Below are positions 30,904-39,933 of a stretch of DNA of 64,000 bases, one piece after another; position 1 is the first letter of the stretch; each line of letters begins with the position of its first letter. This stretch comes from Lachnospiraceae bacterium C1.1. Lineage in GTDB: Bacteria; Bacillota; Clostridia; Lachnospirales; Lachnospiraceae. The stretch covers positions 1,561,501 through 1,625,500 of the forward strand of contig JAUISW010000001.1 in the NCBI GenBank assembly GCA_030434875.1, given 5' to 3'. Below the pieces are notes generated by a model, which had not been told where the DNA came from, ran no database searches, and saw only the letters and a program-made list of their open reading frames with translations. The position numbers and the translations under genes are program-made.

Positions 30904-31075
30904 TAACATTGACGGCATTTAGTCCGCCTCAAACAATAAAGAATCCTGCTCCGCAGGATTCTCCGCGCAAGCGCGGGAGCCGCAGGCTCTTCCTATCCGC
31001 GCTTGACGCATCATACGCACGCAGTGCGTTTTTTGCATTATGGGGAATTCCATCGGAATTTCCTATAATGTAAAA
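30904..31075. repeat. Array of short hairpins after the SPFH gene
   Basis: Several adjacent palindromes occur: AATCCTGC/GCAGGATT, CCGCGC/GCGCGG, GAGCC/GGCTC, ACGCAC/GTGCGT, and a longer imperfect stem CATTATGGGGAATTCC/GGAATTTCCTATAATG. Only the ACGCAC stem has a T-run. The rest look like accumulated palindromic repeat elements and encode nothing. Confidence 0.6.
31015..31034 (+). terminator. Terminator of the zinc-ribbon/SPFH operon
   Basis: ACGCAC and GTGCGT pair around a three-base loop and are followed by Ts on the plus strand. Confidence 0.65.
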
Positions 31076-31124
31076 AAAAGCCTTTTGTCAGTGTAATTTC
31101 ACACTGAACAAAAGGCTTTTATTA
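31071..31124 (-). terminator. Terminator of malic enzyme gene
   Basis: On the minus strand a near-perfect stem of about 20 bp (AAAAGCCTTTTGTTCAGTGT with its complement, one bulge) is followed by eight Ts, seven bases after the malic enzyme stop. Confidence 0.9.
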
Positions 31125-31130
31125 TTTAGC

Positions 31131-32303
31131 TTAAATCCTTGCTACGCCACTTCTTCTGGCTGCTTCAGCCGTTGCTGCCGCAACTGCGTCCTTTACCCTC
31201 GGATCAAATGCCTTTGGAAGGATATAATCAGCACTGAGCTCTTCATCCGAAACAAGACTTGCAATTGCTTCCGCAGCCGCAATCTTCATCTCATCATTTA
31301 TATCTGATGCCCTTACATCAAGCGCACCTCTGAAGATACCCGGAAAACAGAGAACGTTATTTACCTGATTGGGGAAATCACTTCTTCCTGTAGACACAAC
31401 TGCAGCTCCTGCTGCCTTTGCCTCATCCGGCATGATTTCCGGTGTAGGATTAGCACAGGCAAAAATTATAGGATCCTTTGCCATTGAACGTACCATATCC
31501 TGGGTAAGAGTACCCGGTGCAGAAACACCGATAAATACATCGGCGCCCTTTATAACCTCCTCAAGGCTTCCCTTTTCATGATTTCTGTTTGTGATCTTAG
31601 CCATTTCCTCTTTGATCGGGTTAAGACCTTCACGTCCTTCATAGATCGCACCTTTGCGGTCAGTCATGATGACATTCTTAAGTCCACGTGCAATAAGGAG
31701 TTTTATGATAGCAATGCCGGCAGCTCCTGCTCCGCTCGTTACTATCTTTATATCCTCCATCTTCTTTCCGACCACCTTGAGTGCATTTGTAAGACCTGCC
31801 AGTGAAATAACTGCTGTTCCGTGCTGGTCATCATGGAAGATCGGAATATCAGTACACTCTTTTAATTTTTTCTCTATCTCAAAACATCTGGGTGCGGAAA
31901 TATCCTCAAGATTTACTCCTCCAAAAGAACCTGAAAGAAGAGCTACCGTCTTAACTATTTCATCTACATCCTTTGACTTTACACAGAGCGGGATCGCATC
32001 AACATCTCCAAATGCCTTAAAAAGAACACATTTACCTTCCATTACGGGCATTCCTGCCTCAGGACCTATATCGCCAAGTCCGAGTACTGCTGTTCCGTCG
32101 GTCACTACCGCAACTGTATTCCATCTTCTGGTAAGTTCATAGCTCTTATTGATATCCTTCTGGATTTCAAGGCAGGGCTGAGCAACTCCGGGTGTATATG
32201 CAAGACTCAGTGCCTCAGAACTGTCAACCTGTGCTCTGAGTTTTATCTCATACTTGCCCTTCCAGTCATAATGAAGCCTCAATGATTCTTTTGCGTAATC
32301 CAT
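31131..32303 (-). CDS. NAD(P)-dependent malic enzyme
   Basis: Decarboxylates malate to pyruvate, linking C4 acids to fermentation. The 390-residue protein is the short bacterial form without the phosphotransacetylase tail. Visible motifs are SLAYTPGVAQPC, TDGTAVLGLGDIGPEAGMPVM split over residues 68-90, FHDDQHGTAV with the metal-binding aspartates, and the Rossmann GAGAAGIA near 190. The ATG has GGAGG just upstream. It is monocistronic between a long leader and its own terminator. NAD versus NADP preference cannot be read with certainty. Confidence 0.94.
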   Translation of the reverse strand: MDYAKESLRLHYDWKGKYEIKLRAQVDSSEALSLAYTPGVAQPCLEIQKDINKSYELTRRWNTVAVVTDGTAVLGLGDIGPEAGMPVMEGKCVLFKAFGDVDAIPLCVKSKDVDEIVKTVALLSGSFGGVNLEDISAPRCFEIEKKLKECTDIPIFHDDQHGTAVISLAGLTNALKVVGKKMEDIKIVTSGAGAAGIAIIKLLIARGLKNVIMTDRKGAIYEGREGLNPIKEEMAKITNRNHEKGSLEEVIKGADVFIGVSAPGTLTQDMVRSMAKDPIIFACANPTPEIMPDEAKAAGAAVVSTGRSDFPNQVNNVLCFPGIFRGALDVRASDINDEMKIAAAEAIASLVSDEELSADYILPKAFDPRVKDAVAAATAEAARRSGVARI

Positions 32304-32479
32304 TTTGAATTTTCCTCCGCTTAAATGTATGTTTTGAATTATAAATTGAAGGAACCCACACTTACTGCCGGTTCAAAAACAATTTTTATTCTAACACGTC
32401 AAGCGGTGATTGAGCAACAAAAGCTTATCATGATGTGGTTGAAACAACAAACGTAAAATAATCACCTTTGATGGTCGGA

Positions 32480-33070
32480 TCATTTCATTTGGAAAATCAT
32501 TATTTTTTCCCTGGGATTTTCACCCTCGAAAAGATCTCCGCAGTTGATCTCATCCACTAACTCCAGATCATTAAAATCCAGCAGGAAAGAAATATATTCG
32601 TTAGACGGATAGTAAAAAAAGAAATAAAGTTCCCTCGGAGCATCATAAAAAGACTCTCTCACCCTTTTAAGAACCTTCCCCAAAAGTTCTACAGAAAAAG
32701 GATTAAAAAAATAAAACCTGTCTGCTTCGGGAGGAAGTGCAAAATCCTCTGCATTTTCGCAGAAAAAGCTGCATCTCCCGGAAGATGCAGCTGTAAGAGT
32801 ATTTGATCTCACAGTTTCAAAAATACGCCTGTCATATTCTATCCCTATAGACCTGCAGCGTGTCTGATAAGAAAGGAAAAAATCAACTCTTCCCTTTCCG
32901 CAACCATAATCTATAAGGGTATTAGCCTTTTTCAGATAACCGCTGTTGGCAAGCCTTTCAAGTACCGGATAAGGTGTAGGCTCATAAGGGAAATGATACC
33001 TGTCTGCATTTGTATCATCCCTTCCCGTTGTCTTTATCCTTAATAATTTATCGTAACTTATATCAACCAT
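32480..33070 (-). CDS. Class I SAM-dependent methyltransferase
   Basis: A 196-residue protein with the SAM-binding motif I LIDYGCGKGRVDFFLS at about residues 37-52, the acidic end of strand 2 in IGIEYD, and motif NPFSVELLGKVL later. The target is unknown. Its ATG is preceded by AAAAGGTGATAAGAATTAAAA, a usable ribosome site. The sequence upstream on the minus strand is the flank of the IS200/IS605 element, so its native promoter may have been separated. Confidence 0.8.
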   Translation of the reverse strand: MVDISYDKLLRIKTTGRDDTNADRYHFPYEPTPYPVLERLANSGYLKKANTLIDYGCGKGRVDFFLSYQTRCRSIGIEYDRRIFETVRSNTLTAASSGRCSFFCENAEDFALPPEADRFYFFNPFSVELLGKVLKRVRESFYDAPRELYFFFYYPSNEYISFLLDFNDLELVDEINCGDLFEGENPREKIMIFQMK

Positions 33071-33349
33071 TTTTAATTCTTATCACCTTTTCTTCGCTAT
33101 TAGGATCACCGATGAGCGAGGATTGAGCATCCATTCTGAAATGCCATTCAAAGCCCGCAGCTACTATTGTTGACGTACTCCCACGGTTAAAACCGTGGGA
33201 TTCTTACTTAGATTTTTTCAGCATCACCTAACCGTATAGATTAAGATATAGCTAACTTTTTCAGTATTTATCCGCTATCAGCGTTCAACATACAAATATC
33301 TACTTGCCAGAGGAAAGGTCTACGTCTGGGCCTTTTGTGTATCATCCAG

Positions 33350-34900
33350 TTAGAAACCGAAACACTGTTTCATGGAAATGTTATCTGTTATCATCTTGTT
33401 TATCAACTCATCCTGCAATTCTAAAAACTTTTCAAAACCATATATACATTTATCTCTGTCTGGAGCATCTAGTTTTAAATTACTGTTTTTCAACAAAAAA
33501 CCACTATACAAGTCTCTCTGTACCTTATGCCCACCTATTAGCTTGTCTCGTTCATCTAGTTCACATTTTTTATATTCATCAGTCACATGATCATACTGAC
33601 TTGCTCTAAATTTCTTAGTATTGACCTTACAAAGCAAACCGCCATATAGCTTTGCTTTTCTCTCAAGTATTGCTATGAAACTGGCTGGTGCTCTGTTATT
33701 GAGCGATCTTCCAAAACGCTTCTTACGCTTATATTTACGAACTTTCTTAGTAGAACCGTCTTTTTGTTTAACTTCCGAAATCTTGTCCTGACGCTCAGTT
33801 TTCTTAGCTCTGCGTTGCAGTCCTGAAAACGACATATCTTCAGTTATAAAATTGACCGAATCCTTTAAGAGACTATTTATTAATTCTTCATGTGACTGTT
33901 TGATATAGGCAGATTTTTTTCGATAAATCGAAGCCAGTTTATCCCGTAACTTAAAATAGGTTTTGGAAAACACCCATTTATCATGATTGGAACTGTTTAT
34001 CGCACCATCAGATCTGTATTTAAGTGGATTTGATGTTTTCTTGGAATTATCTATGCGCTGTGATAACTTAATGATTTTCTTATTATAAGCTGAACATTTT
34101 GGAGCGAGTTCTTCTAAAGTCACCTTATCATCTGACACCACAGCCACGGTAGAAGTGCCTATATCTACTCCGCTTATGTTATCAATAGTTCCTGTTCCCC
34201 GCAATTTATGAGGGGCATCACCTTTGAGATAGACTATAAGATAATAATGCCAGCCGTTTGGAAAGCAACTACGTTTAATCTCACAATAAGAAATATCAGC
34301 ATTCAGTGCTTTTACCATATAAGAGTTATCTTTTGGAAATTTGCATTGTATATCAAGACCAAGCCATTCGATAGACAGAGAAGCCTTATCAAACTTAATA
34401 CCGTTGGTATTAGTTTTTCCACAAATAGTAGAAAAAGTTCTAAATCTCTTGAAATGAATATCCTTACCATTCCCATAGAGAACCTTTTCGACTCCCTTCC
34501 AAACACGTGTAGCTTCTTTTTGTACCTGTTGGCTGGAAAGACACTTGCGAAACTGTTTTGCTGATAACTTGATGTATGACTGAAAATCATATTCTGACAG
34601 ACTATAGTTTCGGACTCTTTCAGTTAGTATTTTGGATAATTCCTTTATACGAGATTTTTCTGTCTTTGAAAGTTTATCTTTCTTATGGGATTTTTCTTCT
34701 TTAGAAAGTTTGTCTTTTCTTTTAAGAATGGAATATTCAGATAGTGTTTCCTTATAAACCTTATCATGACGTAGCTGAATCAGACATTTCTTCGCATGTT
34801 TGACGAGAACGTTGTGAATGTGGCTTATCGCGTGGAAACGTTTCCCAATTATCTGACGATCATATGAAGTTGTTTCTAATGATAACTGTACTATATGCAT
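33350..34900 (-). CDS. tnpB: TnpB RNA-guided nuclease of the IS200/IS605 element
   Basis: A 516-residue TnpB of the family ancestral to Cas12. The RuvC-like residues are visible: Asp in SGVDIGTSTVAV, Glu in NFITEDMSFSGL and Asp in VQRDLYSGFL. The Cys4 zinc finger found between the last two in most TnpBs is absent; that stretch reads RASQYDHVTDEYKKCELDER with a single Cys. The start ATG overlaps the tnpA stop as TAATG with GAGGG upstream, so the frame starting at 34933 is not used. The guide RNA would come from the 3' end and the 180 bp to the right end. Confidence in identity is high. Confidence 0.92.
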   Translation of the reverse strand: MHIVQLSLETTSYDRQIIGKRFHAISHIHNVLVKHAKKCLIQLRHDKVYKETLSEYSILKRKDKLSKEEKSHKKDKLSKTEKSRIKELSKILTERVRNYSLSEYDFQSYIKLSAKQFRKCLSSQQVQKEATRVWKGVEKVLYGNGKDIHFKRFRTFSTICGKTNTNGIKFDKASLSIEWLGLDIQCKFPKDNSYMVKALNADISYCEIKRSCFPNGWHYYLIVYLKGDAPHKLRGTGTIDNISGVDIGTSTVAVVSDDKVTLEELAPKCSAYNKKIIKLSQRIDNSKKTSNPLKYRSDGAINSSNHDKWVFSKTYFKLRDKLASIYRKKSAYIKQSHEELINSLLKDSVNFITEDMSFSGLQRRAKKTERQDKISEVKQKDGSTKKVRKYKRKKRFGRSLNNRAPASFIAILERKAKLYGGLLCKVNTKKFRASQYDHVTDEYKKCELDERDKLIGGHKVQRDLYSGFLLKNSNLKLDAPDRDKCIYGFEKFLELQDELINKMITDNISMKQCFGF

Positions 34901-35301
34901 TAATCCCTCGTTTTTTGAGTATTGATATACCATTCAATGGTTTTGGAACTAACATTCCCGGCAGTGCTTACAAAATATGAGCGTGTCCATAAAGAAGGCA
35001 TCTTCTTTAGTTCCGGAAATTCTTCACGAAGTTTATGTGAAGTAGCACCTTTTATCTGTTTTACTATATTGGGGATACTTTGCTGTGGATAAGCACTTAT
35101 AAACATATGAACATGATCGATATGGCATTCCATTGCGAGAATATCTATATTATGTGATTCACATTCCTGTCTTGTTAACGCCTTAAAACGTTCTTCTATT
35201 CCCGGAATATTAAATATCTTTCTACGATATCGTGGACAAAACACTAAATGATAATTTAACAGTGATACTGTCGTTTTTGTATGTTTATACTCGTTGTTCA
35301 T
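34900..35301 (-). CDS. tnpA: TnpA HUH/Y1 transposase of the IS200/IS605 element
   Basis: A 133-residue single-strand transposase. The HUH motif is in CHIDHVHMFI and the catalytic tyrosine in TIEWYINTQ. N-terminal YHLVFCPRYRRKIF is typical. The open frame begins at 35340, but that part is the promoter: TTGCAT (35336-35331), 17 bases, TATAAT (35313-35308), then ATG only seven bases later with no ribosome site. The start at 35301 is therefore probably read from a leaderless or nearly leaderless mRNA. It is coupled to tnpB by TAATG. Confidence 0.93.
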   Translation of the reverse strand: MNNEYKHTKTTVSLLNYHLVFCPRYRRKIFNIPGIEERFKALTRQECESHNIDILAMECHIDHVHMFISAYPQQSIPNIVKQIKGATSHKLREEFPELKKMPSLWTRSYFVSTAGNVSSKTIEWYINTQKTRD

Positions 35302-35307
35302 GTGTAT

Positions 35308-35336
35308 ATTATAGCACAAAATATATACAGATGCAA
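35308..35336 (-). promoter_or_regulatory. Promoter of tnpA, giving a near-leaderless mRNA
   Basis: TTGCAT, an exact 17-base spacer and TATAAT on the minus strand. The expected +1 falls at or next to the tnpA ATG at 35301. Confidence 0.75.
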
Positions 35337-35435
35337 ACAAAAATATGTATTAATACTTTTACTTAAAATACCATCTTTGATGTATTACGCTCTCATCCCA
35401 TGGTTAAAACCATGGGCTTTCTCGCTTACTATTTT

Positions 35436-35583
35436 GTAAAAGCGAGCATGAACTTGCCTCTTTAGAATAAACACTGAAATTTATTGCATCCTCTGCAAGA
35501 CTTGCGCCAAACGGCAAAACACTTCCTCTTCCATATTCTATATCTGCTATTTTTCTCGTTGGAAATCTGTCAATACGTTTCAT
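35436..35583 (-). pseudogene. Glycogen debranching enzyme (GlgX-like), N-terminal remnant
   Basis: From an ATG with AGAGGA upstream the frame reads MKRIDRFPTRKIAD, then RGSVLPFGASLAED and INFSVYSKEASSCSLL, a typical N-terminus of GlgX/pullulanase-type debranching enzymes of Clostridia. It stops matching at the IS200/IS605 left end after about 49 codons. Beyond the right end the frame stays open (PIVAAGFEWHFRMD) but does not continue the enzyme, so most of the gene was already lost or was deleted. The family is normally over 600 residues. Confidence 0.7.
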
Positions 35584-35709
35584 TCAAAGATCCTCTTTTT
35601 TCGAAAAGCTGATAGTATCATCTAAAAATATATATCGAATAATTTTCTTAAAAACTAATCTTTTCGCTATATGGATCGGTGATTTTAAAATATCATAGTT
35701 TTCTAAAAA

Positions 35710-35765
35710 TTGATTTATGAAAAAATCAGGAGTATAATCTAATCGTTTGGTTAGCACAGTCTAAC
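35710..35765 (+). promoter_or_regulatory. Promoter and palindromic operator of the esterase gene
   Basis: TTGATT (35710-35715), a 17-base spacer and TATAAT (35733-35738). The inverted repeat GTTAG-N6-CTAAC at 35750-35765 lies just after the expected start of transcription, a usual place for a repressor site. The regulator is not identified. Confidence 0.7.
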
Positions 35766-35785
35766 TCGAGGACAGGAGGTTAAAA

Positions 35786-36685
35786 ATGAGTATACGAGGA
35801 AAAATTGCTATTGAACTTATTAAGTTATTAGGCTTCAAAAAAATATTCGAACTGCCTACAGATGAGCTTTTGGAAAAAGCAAGGGAAATGAACGCCAAAA
35901 GAGGTTTCAACTCATTCAAGCTTGATAAAAGATGTCATGATGAACTCATCCTAAATATGTATCATTGTGTACGCATAATGCCTAAATCCGGGAAGTCCGA
36001 TTCGGCAGTCATGTATATTTTCGGAGGCGGAAATCTTGTGGACTGTGATAAGGATGATCTCAAATTTGCAAAAAAACTTGCAGATTCAAAAAATATCGAA
36101 GTCTGGCTTCCCTGCTACCCGCTTGTCCTGGATAACAGCGTCATGGAAATCGTACGGATGATAAATGCTGTCTATGTTAAAATGCTTGAATATTATGATC
36201 ACGATAAAATCTCAATTCTCGGATTCTCCTCCGGAGGTGCCCAGTCACTTATCCTTCCCGAATATATAAATGATACAAAATCAGGCCTTCCCATGCCCCA
36301 CCAGATAATCGCTGTTTCTCCCGGAAGCTGCACCAGGACAGAAGGTGTCTACGAGCGTGCTCTTGAGCTTGAAAAAAAAGATGTTATGATCCCAGCTTCA
36401 TTTTTAGATATTGCTGATAAACTCATGACAAGATTCGGCGATCAGGTTCCGGACTACGCAGTTTGTTCTGAAAGAGGTGAACTGACAGGTGTTCCAATGA
36501 TCCACTTTATTTACGGAAGTGATGAAACCCTCTATTCTATCGCTCCTGAATATGAAAAAGCCTGCAAAAAATACAATGTTCCCTATACAATGACTGTAAA
36601 ACCCGGTATGTTTCACTGCTATCCCATGCTGCAATTTTATCCGGAAGGAAAAGAAGGATTTAACGAAATACTCTCCTATTTATGA
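35786..36685 (+). CDS. Alpha/beta hydrolase, HSL-type esterase
   Basis: A 299-residue cytoplasmic hydrolase. The nucleophile elbow is GFSSGGAQS (Ser near residue 151), the oxyanion segment is IFGGGNLVD in place of HGGG, the acid is probably in YGSDETLY, and the His is in PGMFHCYP near the C-terminus. This is the hormone-sensitive-lipase/acetyl-esterase arrangement. The substrate is unknown; acyl esters of plant polymers are possible. CAGGAGG precedes the ATG. It is monocistronic with its own operator and terminator. Confidence 0.82.
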   Translation: MSIRGKIAIELIKLLGFKKIFELPTDELLEKAREMNAKRGFNSFKLDKRCHDELILNMYHCVRIMPKSGKSDSAVMYIFGGGNLVDCDKDDLKFAKKLADSKNIEVWLPCYPLVLDNSVMEIVRMINAVYVKMLEYYDHDKISILGFSSGGAQSLILPEYINDTKSGLPMPHQIIAVSPGSCTRTEGVYERALELEKKDVMIPASFLDIADKLMTRFGDQVPDYAVCSERGELTGVPMIHFIYGSDETLYSIAPEYEKACKKYNVPYTMTVKPGMFHCYPMLQFYPEGKEGFNEILSYL

Positions 36686-36810
36686 TTTTAGATCTGTCCG
36701 TAAATATCCCAATTCAGATATTTTGTATTTAAAAAACCATCTCCTGTACCATAATCGTTTCCAATCTGCTGAAAAAAGCTTCAAAGAAGACTTAATTTCT
36801 CATAGTATCA

Positions 36811-36849
36811 AAAAAATTTCTCTTACCCAATGGATAAGAGAAATTTTTT
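36811..36849. terminator. Bidirectional terminator between esterase and chemoreceptor genes
   Basis: A perfect 15-bp stem (AAAAAATTTCTCTTA with its complement), nine-base loop and A/T runs on both sides, between convergent genes. Confidence 0.9.
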
Positions 36850-36865
36850 ATATGATCATATATCT

Positions 36866-38914
36866 TTATGCCTTGAAGAATTGTATTTCTTCATTTAATT
36901 TTTCAGCAATCTTCTGAAGTGCATTTGCCGACTCCGCCATTGTTGTAACTGTTGCAGAAAGCTCCTCCATAGATGATCCGGTCTGCTCGGAAGAAGCTGC
37001 ATTTTCTTCTGAAATAGCCGAGAGAGCACTCATTGTATCAACTACTGTATCCTTGGATCTTTCGCAGGTATCCGCGCCTCTGGAAATATTTTCCACTCCG
37101 CCAACAGTGGACTCAATGTCAGAAAGCATTCCATTGACTGATTTAAGAGTCTCTTCCAAGGCAACCTGCTGGTCGTCATTTCCTTTCTTAACATCCTCTG
37201 CTGCAAGAACGGCCGCATTAGACTGTTCTAAAAGAGCATCCATCTCTTTCCTTATATCACCTGCCATCTGCCTTGAATCCTCAGCCAGTTTTCCTATTTC
37301 TTCCGCAACGACCGCAAAACCCTTACCAGCCTCTCCCGCTCTTGCAGCCTCAATACTTGCATTAAGCGATAGCAGATTTGTCTGAGTAGCTATGGAGGTG
37401 ATACCCTCAACCTTCTCACTGATATTATCAACTGCATTTTGTGTTGCCTGGATAGTTCTTGAAATCTCATTTATCTTTTCAGTCATTTCTGCAGAGGAAT
37501 CCCTAAGCGATACCAGCGATTCTCCGGAAATTTCCGAAGCCTCTTTCATCCTGTCTGTTGTTTCCGAAAGTTCCGTAGCAGAACTCTTTACCTCTTCGAC
37601 CGCTTTTCCGATATCGGCTACACTCTGATTTGCATCCTGGATCTCTTCAGCCTGCTGTGTTGCACCTGCCGAAACATCCTGAATTGCATTTGAAACGCCA
37701 TCTGCAGTTTGCGAAATCTGATCTGCCATCTGAGACAATTCCTCGGAGGATGAATTCACCTCTTCCGAAGAACTTTTTATATTGGCAACAATACTTTCAA
37801 GCTTTGAAATAAGCGTATTTGTAGCATTCGCTATAGCTCCGAACTCATCCTTTCTGGCTGCATGCTTTTCAACCAGAACGAATCTTCCGTCTGACAATGC
37901 TATCAGAGATCTTGCTACAGCCTCTATTGGCTCAGTGAAGCTCTTAGAGAAAATAAATGAAAGTACCATTGCTATCAGCATCAATATCAGCCCTATAATA
38001 ACGACGGTAACAGCTGATCTGACCGCAGGACCCATTATTTCACTCTGAGTTTTTAATACCGCTACCGTATATCCCGTTACAGGTTCCCTGATCCAGGATA
38101 TATATTCCAGATAGCCTTTAGAGTTTGTCTTATAATAACCCGCTGTATCCGTAGAACTCATAAACTGTGCATAGCTTAGATCCTCCGGTTCATCCGTGGC
38201 ATGTATTTCATGCTTCGCATGTGCCGCAACAATTCCCTGGCTATCAGCTATAAAGCCATCCGACACGTTTTCCGAAAGAAAGTCATGCAGTACATTAAGA
38301 TTGATACTTCTCTGTATCGTGCCGATCATCTCACCTGTCTTATCATCAAATACAGGAACGATTATTATGGCAAGTCTTTCATCATCTTCCTTATCAGTAA
38401 GGATATCCGAAACAGTAACATTCTTTGTTGAAACACATTTCTTAAAATAGTCTCTGTCAGCTACATTTTTTGTCTCACCGCGATCAGTCCTTAAGACCTG
38501 ATCTCCCGTTACCATAGACAAAATGCAGCTGGTGTTGCCATCATCAATAATTGTATTGATGGCATCCATCTGTGCAAGCATCACATCATCAGGTATGGCT
38601 GCATCCTCAGTCCCATATGAATTTATATAGGTTACAGTACTTGGCGCAGTTGCAAAACTTTCCAGCGCAATAACATTCTTATCAATAATGTCCGCAAACT
38701 TTGACTCTACGAAATTGGCATTCGAATCTAAAAGCTCAAGAGCATCATTTTTTGCTTTGGTCGTAGATGTCACATAGCTTATCGAAACAGCGATCGCAAG
38801 TGACACAACGATCAATGAAACCATTATAAAAATGAGCTTGGTTTTGATACTATCCAACAATCCGATCTCCGGTTTCAGATTGTCCTTTGATTCTCTTTTT
38901 TTCATTTTACCCAT
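36866..38914 (-). CDS. Methyl-accepting chemotaxis protein with dCache-type sensor
   Basis: A 682-residue transmembrane chemoreceptor. The N-terminus is basic, helix 1 is at about 22-44, the extracellular double-Cache sensor spans about 45-300 ([19 protein letters not shown] stretches), helix 2 is near 305-330, a HAMP follows, and the cytoplasmic signalling hairpin carries [19 protein letters not shown] and [13 protein letters not shown]. The ATG at 38914 is chosen because GAGGTTGTGT precedes it; the frame starting at 38986 has no site. It implies motility or a related response. No other che genes are nearby. Confidence 0.93.
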   Translation of the reverse strand: MGKMKKRESKDNLKPEIGLLDSIKTKLIFIMVSLIVVSLAIAVSISYVTSTTKAKNDALELLDSNANFVESKFADIIDKNVIALESFATAPSTVTYINSYGTEDAAIPDDVMLAQMDAINTIIDDGNTSCILSMVTGDQVLRTDRGETKNVADRDYFKKCVSTKNVTVSDILTDKEDDERLAIIIVPVFDDKTGEMIGTIQRSINLNVLHDFLSENVSDGFIADSQGIVAAHAKHEIHATDEPEDLSYAQFMSSTDTAGYYKTNSKGYLEYISWIREPVTGYTVAVLKTQSEIMGPAVRSAVTVVIIGLILMLIAMVLSFIFSKSFTEPIEAVARSLIALSDGRFVLVEKHAARKDEFGAIANATNTLISKLESIVANIKSSSEEVNSSSEELSQMADQISQTADGVSNAIQDVSAGATQQAEEIQDANQSVADIGKAVEEVKSSATELSETTDRMKEASEISGESLVSLRDSSAEMTEKINEISRTIQATQNAVDNISEKVEGITSIATQTNLLSLNASIEAARAGEAGKGFAVVAEEIGKLAEDSRQMAGDIRKEMDALLEQSNAAVLAAEDVKKGNDDQQVALEETLKSVNGMLSDIESTVGGVENISRGADTCERSKDTVVDTMSALSAISEENAASSEQTGSSMEELSATVTTMAESANALQKIAEKLNEEIQFFKA

Positions 38915-39050
38915 ACACAACCTCACATAAGCAATATAAAAGCATGTTTCCCTGTTAATTAAATTATACAGCTTATCAATGGGCAAAATTGTATAAAAGT
39001 CGATAATATAAGGCTATTTATATATTTTTTAGATTTAATAAATCTCCTCT

Positions 39051-39794
39051 TTATAATATCCTCATGGGTTTCCATCTGAGACAGTCCCCGGAAACAAGCG
39101 AATACTCAATTCCGCTTTTCTTACCCCTGATGCTGTCATTAAACCTCTTTTCACCATGACAATGGGCATATATTACCTGTTCTGCTCCATAATCCTCAGC
39201 AATCTTCGTAAAAATACTGTCCGTCTGCAATATATTGGTCGGTGGATAGTGCAGAAAAAGAATAAATTTATTAAAGCCATCTGCTTTTGCCATATCGAGT
39301 GAAACCCTTAAGCGCCCTGCTTCCCTGCCGACAAGCTTTTCTGCATGAGCTGCCTTTTCTTCATCCCAGCCTGCGATATTTCCATAACGGTCAATGTAAT
39401 AAGGACCTTCGAAAGTGTAACCTTTTGTACCTACTAATGCATAATCCTCATATCTGTAATAATTATTCTGCAGAAAATTCAGCTTACCCTTAAAACGTTC
39501 GTTAAGCTGCCTGGTCTTTTTTGCGTCCCAGAACATATCGTGATTTCCTCTGAGCAGTATCTTTCGTCCCGGAAGATCTGATATGTATTCCAGATCTTTT
39601 CCGCACTCCGACAAATTTCGTCCCCAGCTGTGATCTCCGGCTAAAAGCAATGTATCATCCGGATGTATCATTTCCTCACAGTTTTTCTTAAATATTCTTT
39701 CATGATCTTTCCAGACCTTATCCTCTATCTGATTTCTGGCCTTAAGCTCCGACTCAAAATGCAGATGAAGGTCTCCTATCGCAAATAAGCTCAT
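39051..39794 (-). CDS. Metallophosphoesterase
   Basis: A 247-residue calcineurin-like phosphoesterase. Two-metal ligands are seen in AIGDLHLH (residues 5-12), LLLAGDHSWG, LRGNHDMFW near 80, FLHYPP near 180 and YAHCHGEKR near 210. The glycine-to-aspartate pattern GDLH...GD...GNHD...H...GHxH is nearly canonical, with AHCH in place of GHxH. The ATG at 39794 has AAAGG upstream; an earlier frame start at 39830 lies in a terminator. The substrate is unknown. Confidence 0.87.
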   Translation of the reverse strand: MSLFAIGDLHLHFESELKARNQIEDKVWKDHERIFKKNCEEMIHPDDTLLLAGDHSWGRNLSECGKDLEYISDLPGRKILLRGNHDMFWDAKKTRQLNERFKGKLNFLQNNYYRYEDYALVGTKGYTFEGPYYIDRYGNIAGWDEEKAAHAEKLVGREAGRLRVSLDMAKADGFNKFILFLHYPPTNILQTDSIFTKIAEDYGAEQVIYAHCHGEKRFNDSIRGKKSGIEYSLVSGDCLRWKPMRIL

Positions 39795-39811
39795 TTCAAA
39801 CCTTTCCCAAA

Positions 39812-39846
39812 ACATTAATAAAGCCCGCAAAATAAGCTGCGGGCTT
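39812..39846 (-). terminator. Terminator of the TRAP transporter operon
   Basis: AAGCCCGCA and TGCGGGCTT form a perfect nine-bp stem on the minus strand about 90 bp after the dctM stop. The T-run is short. Confidence 0.6.
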
Positions 39847-39933
39847 CATTCTTCGTGTGTTACTGCCGTTAATAACGGCTAATCTTTTCATAAATATTAT
39901 AACTCATATTTTCAGAAAATCCTATGTATTTAT

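Larger units (their letters stand above)
33170..35435 (-). mobile_element. IS200/IS605-family element (tnpA-tnpB)
   Basis: About 2.27 kb, carrying tnpA and tnpB on the minus strand. The ends hold the expected subterminal hairpins: CCCATGGTT/AACCATGGG at 35397-35416 on the left end and CCCACGGTT/AACCGTGGG at 33180-33199 on the right end. The left end is flanked by TTTTAC and the right end finishes at TCAA, as in IS608-like elements that insert 3' of TTAC without target duplication. The exact ends are inferred from those motifs. It sits in a glycogen-debranching-enzyme remnant. Confidence 0.88.
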
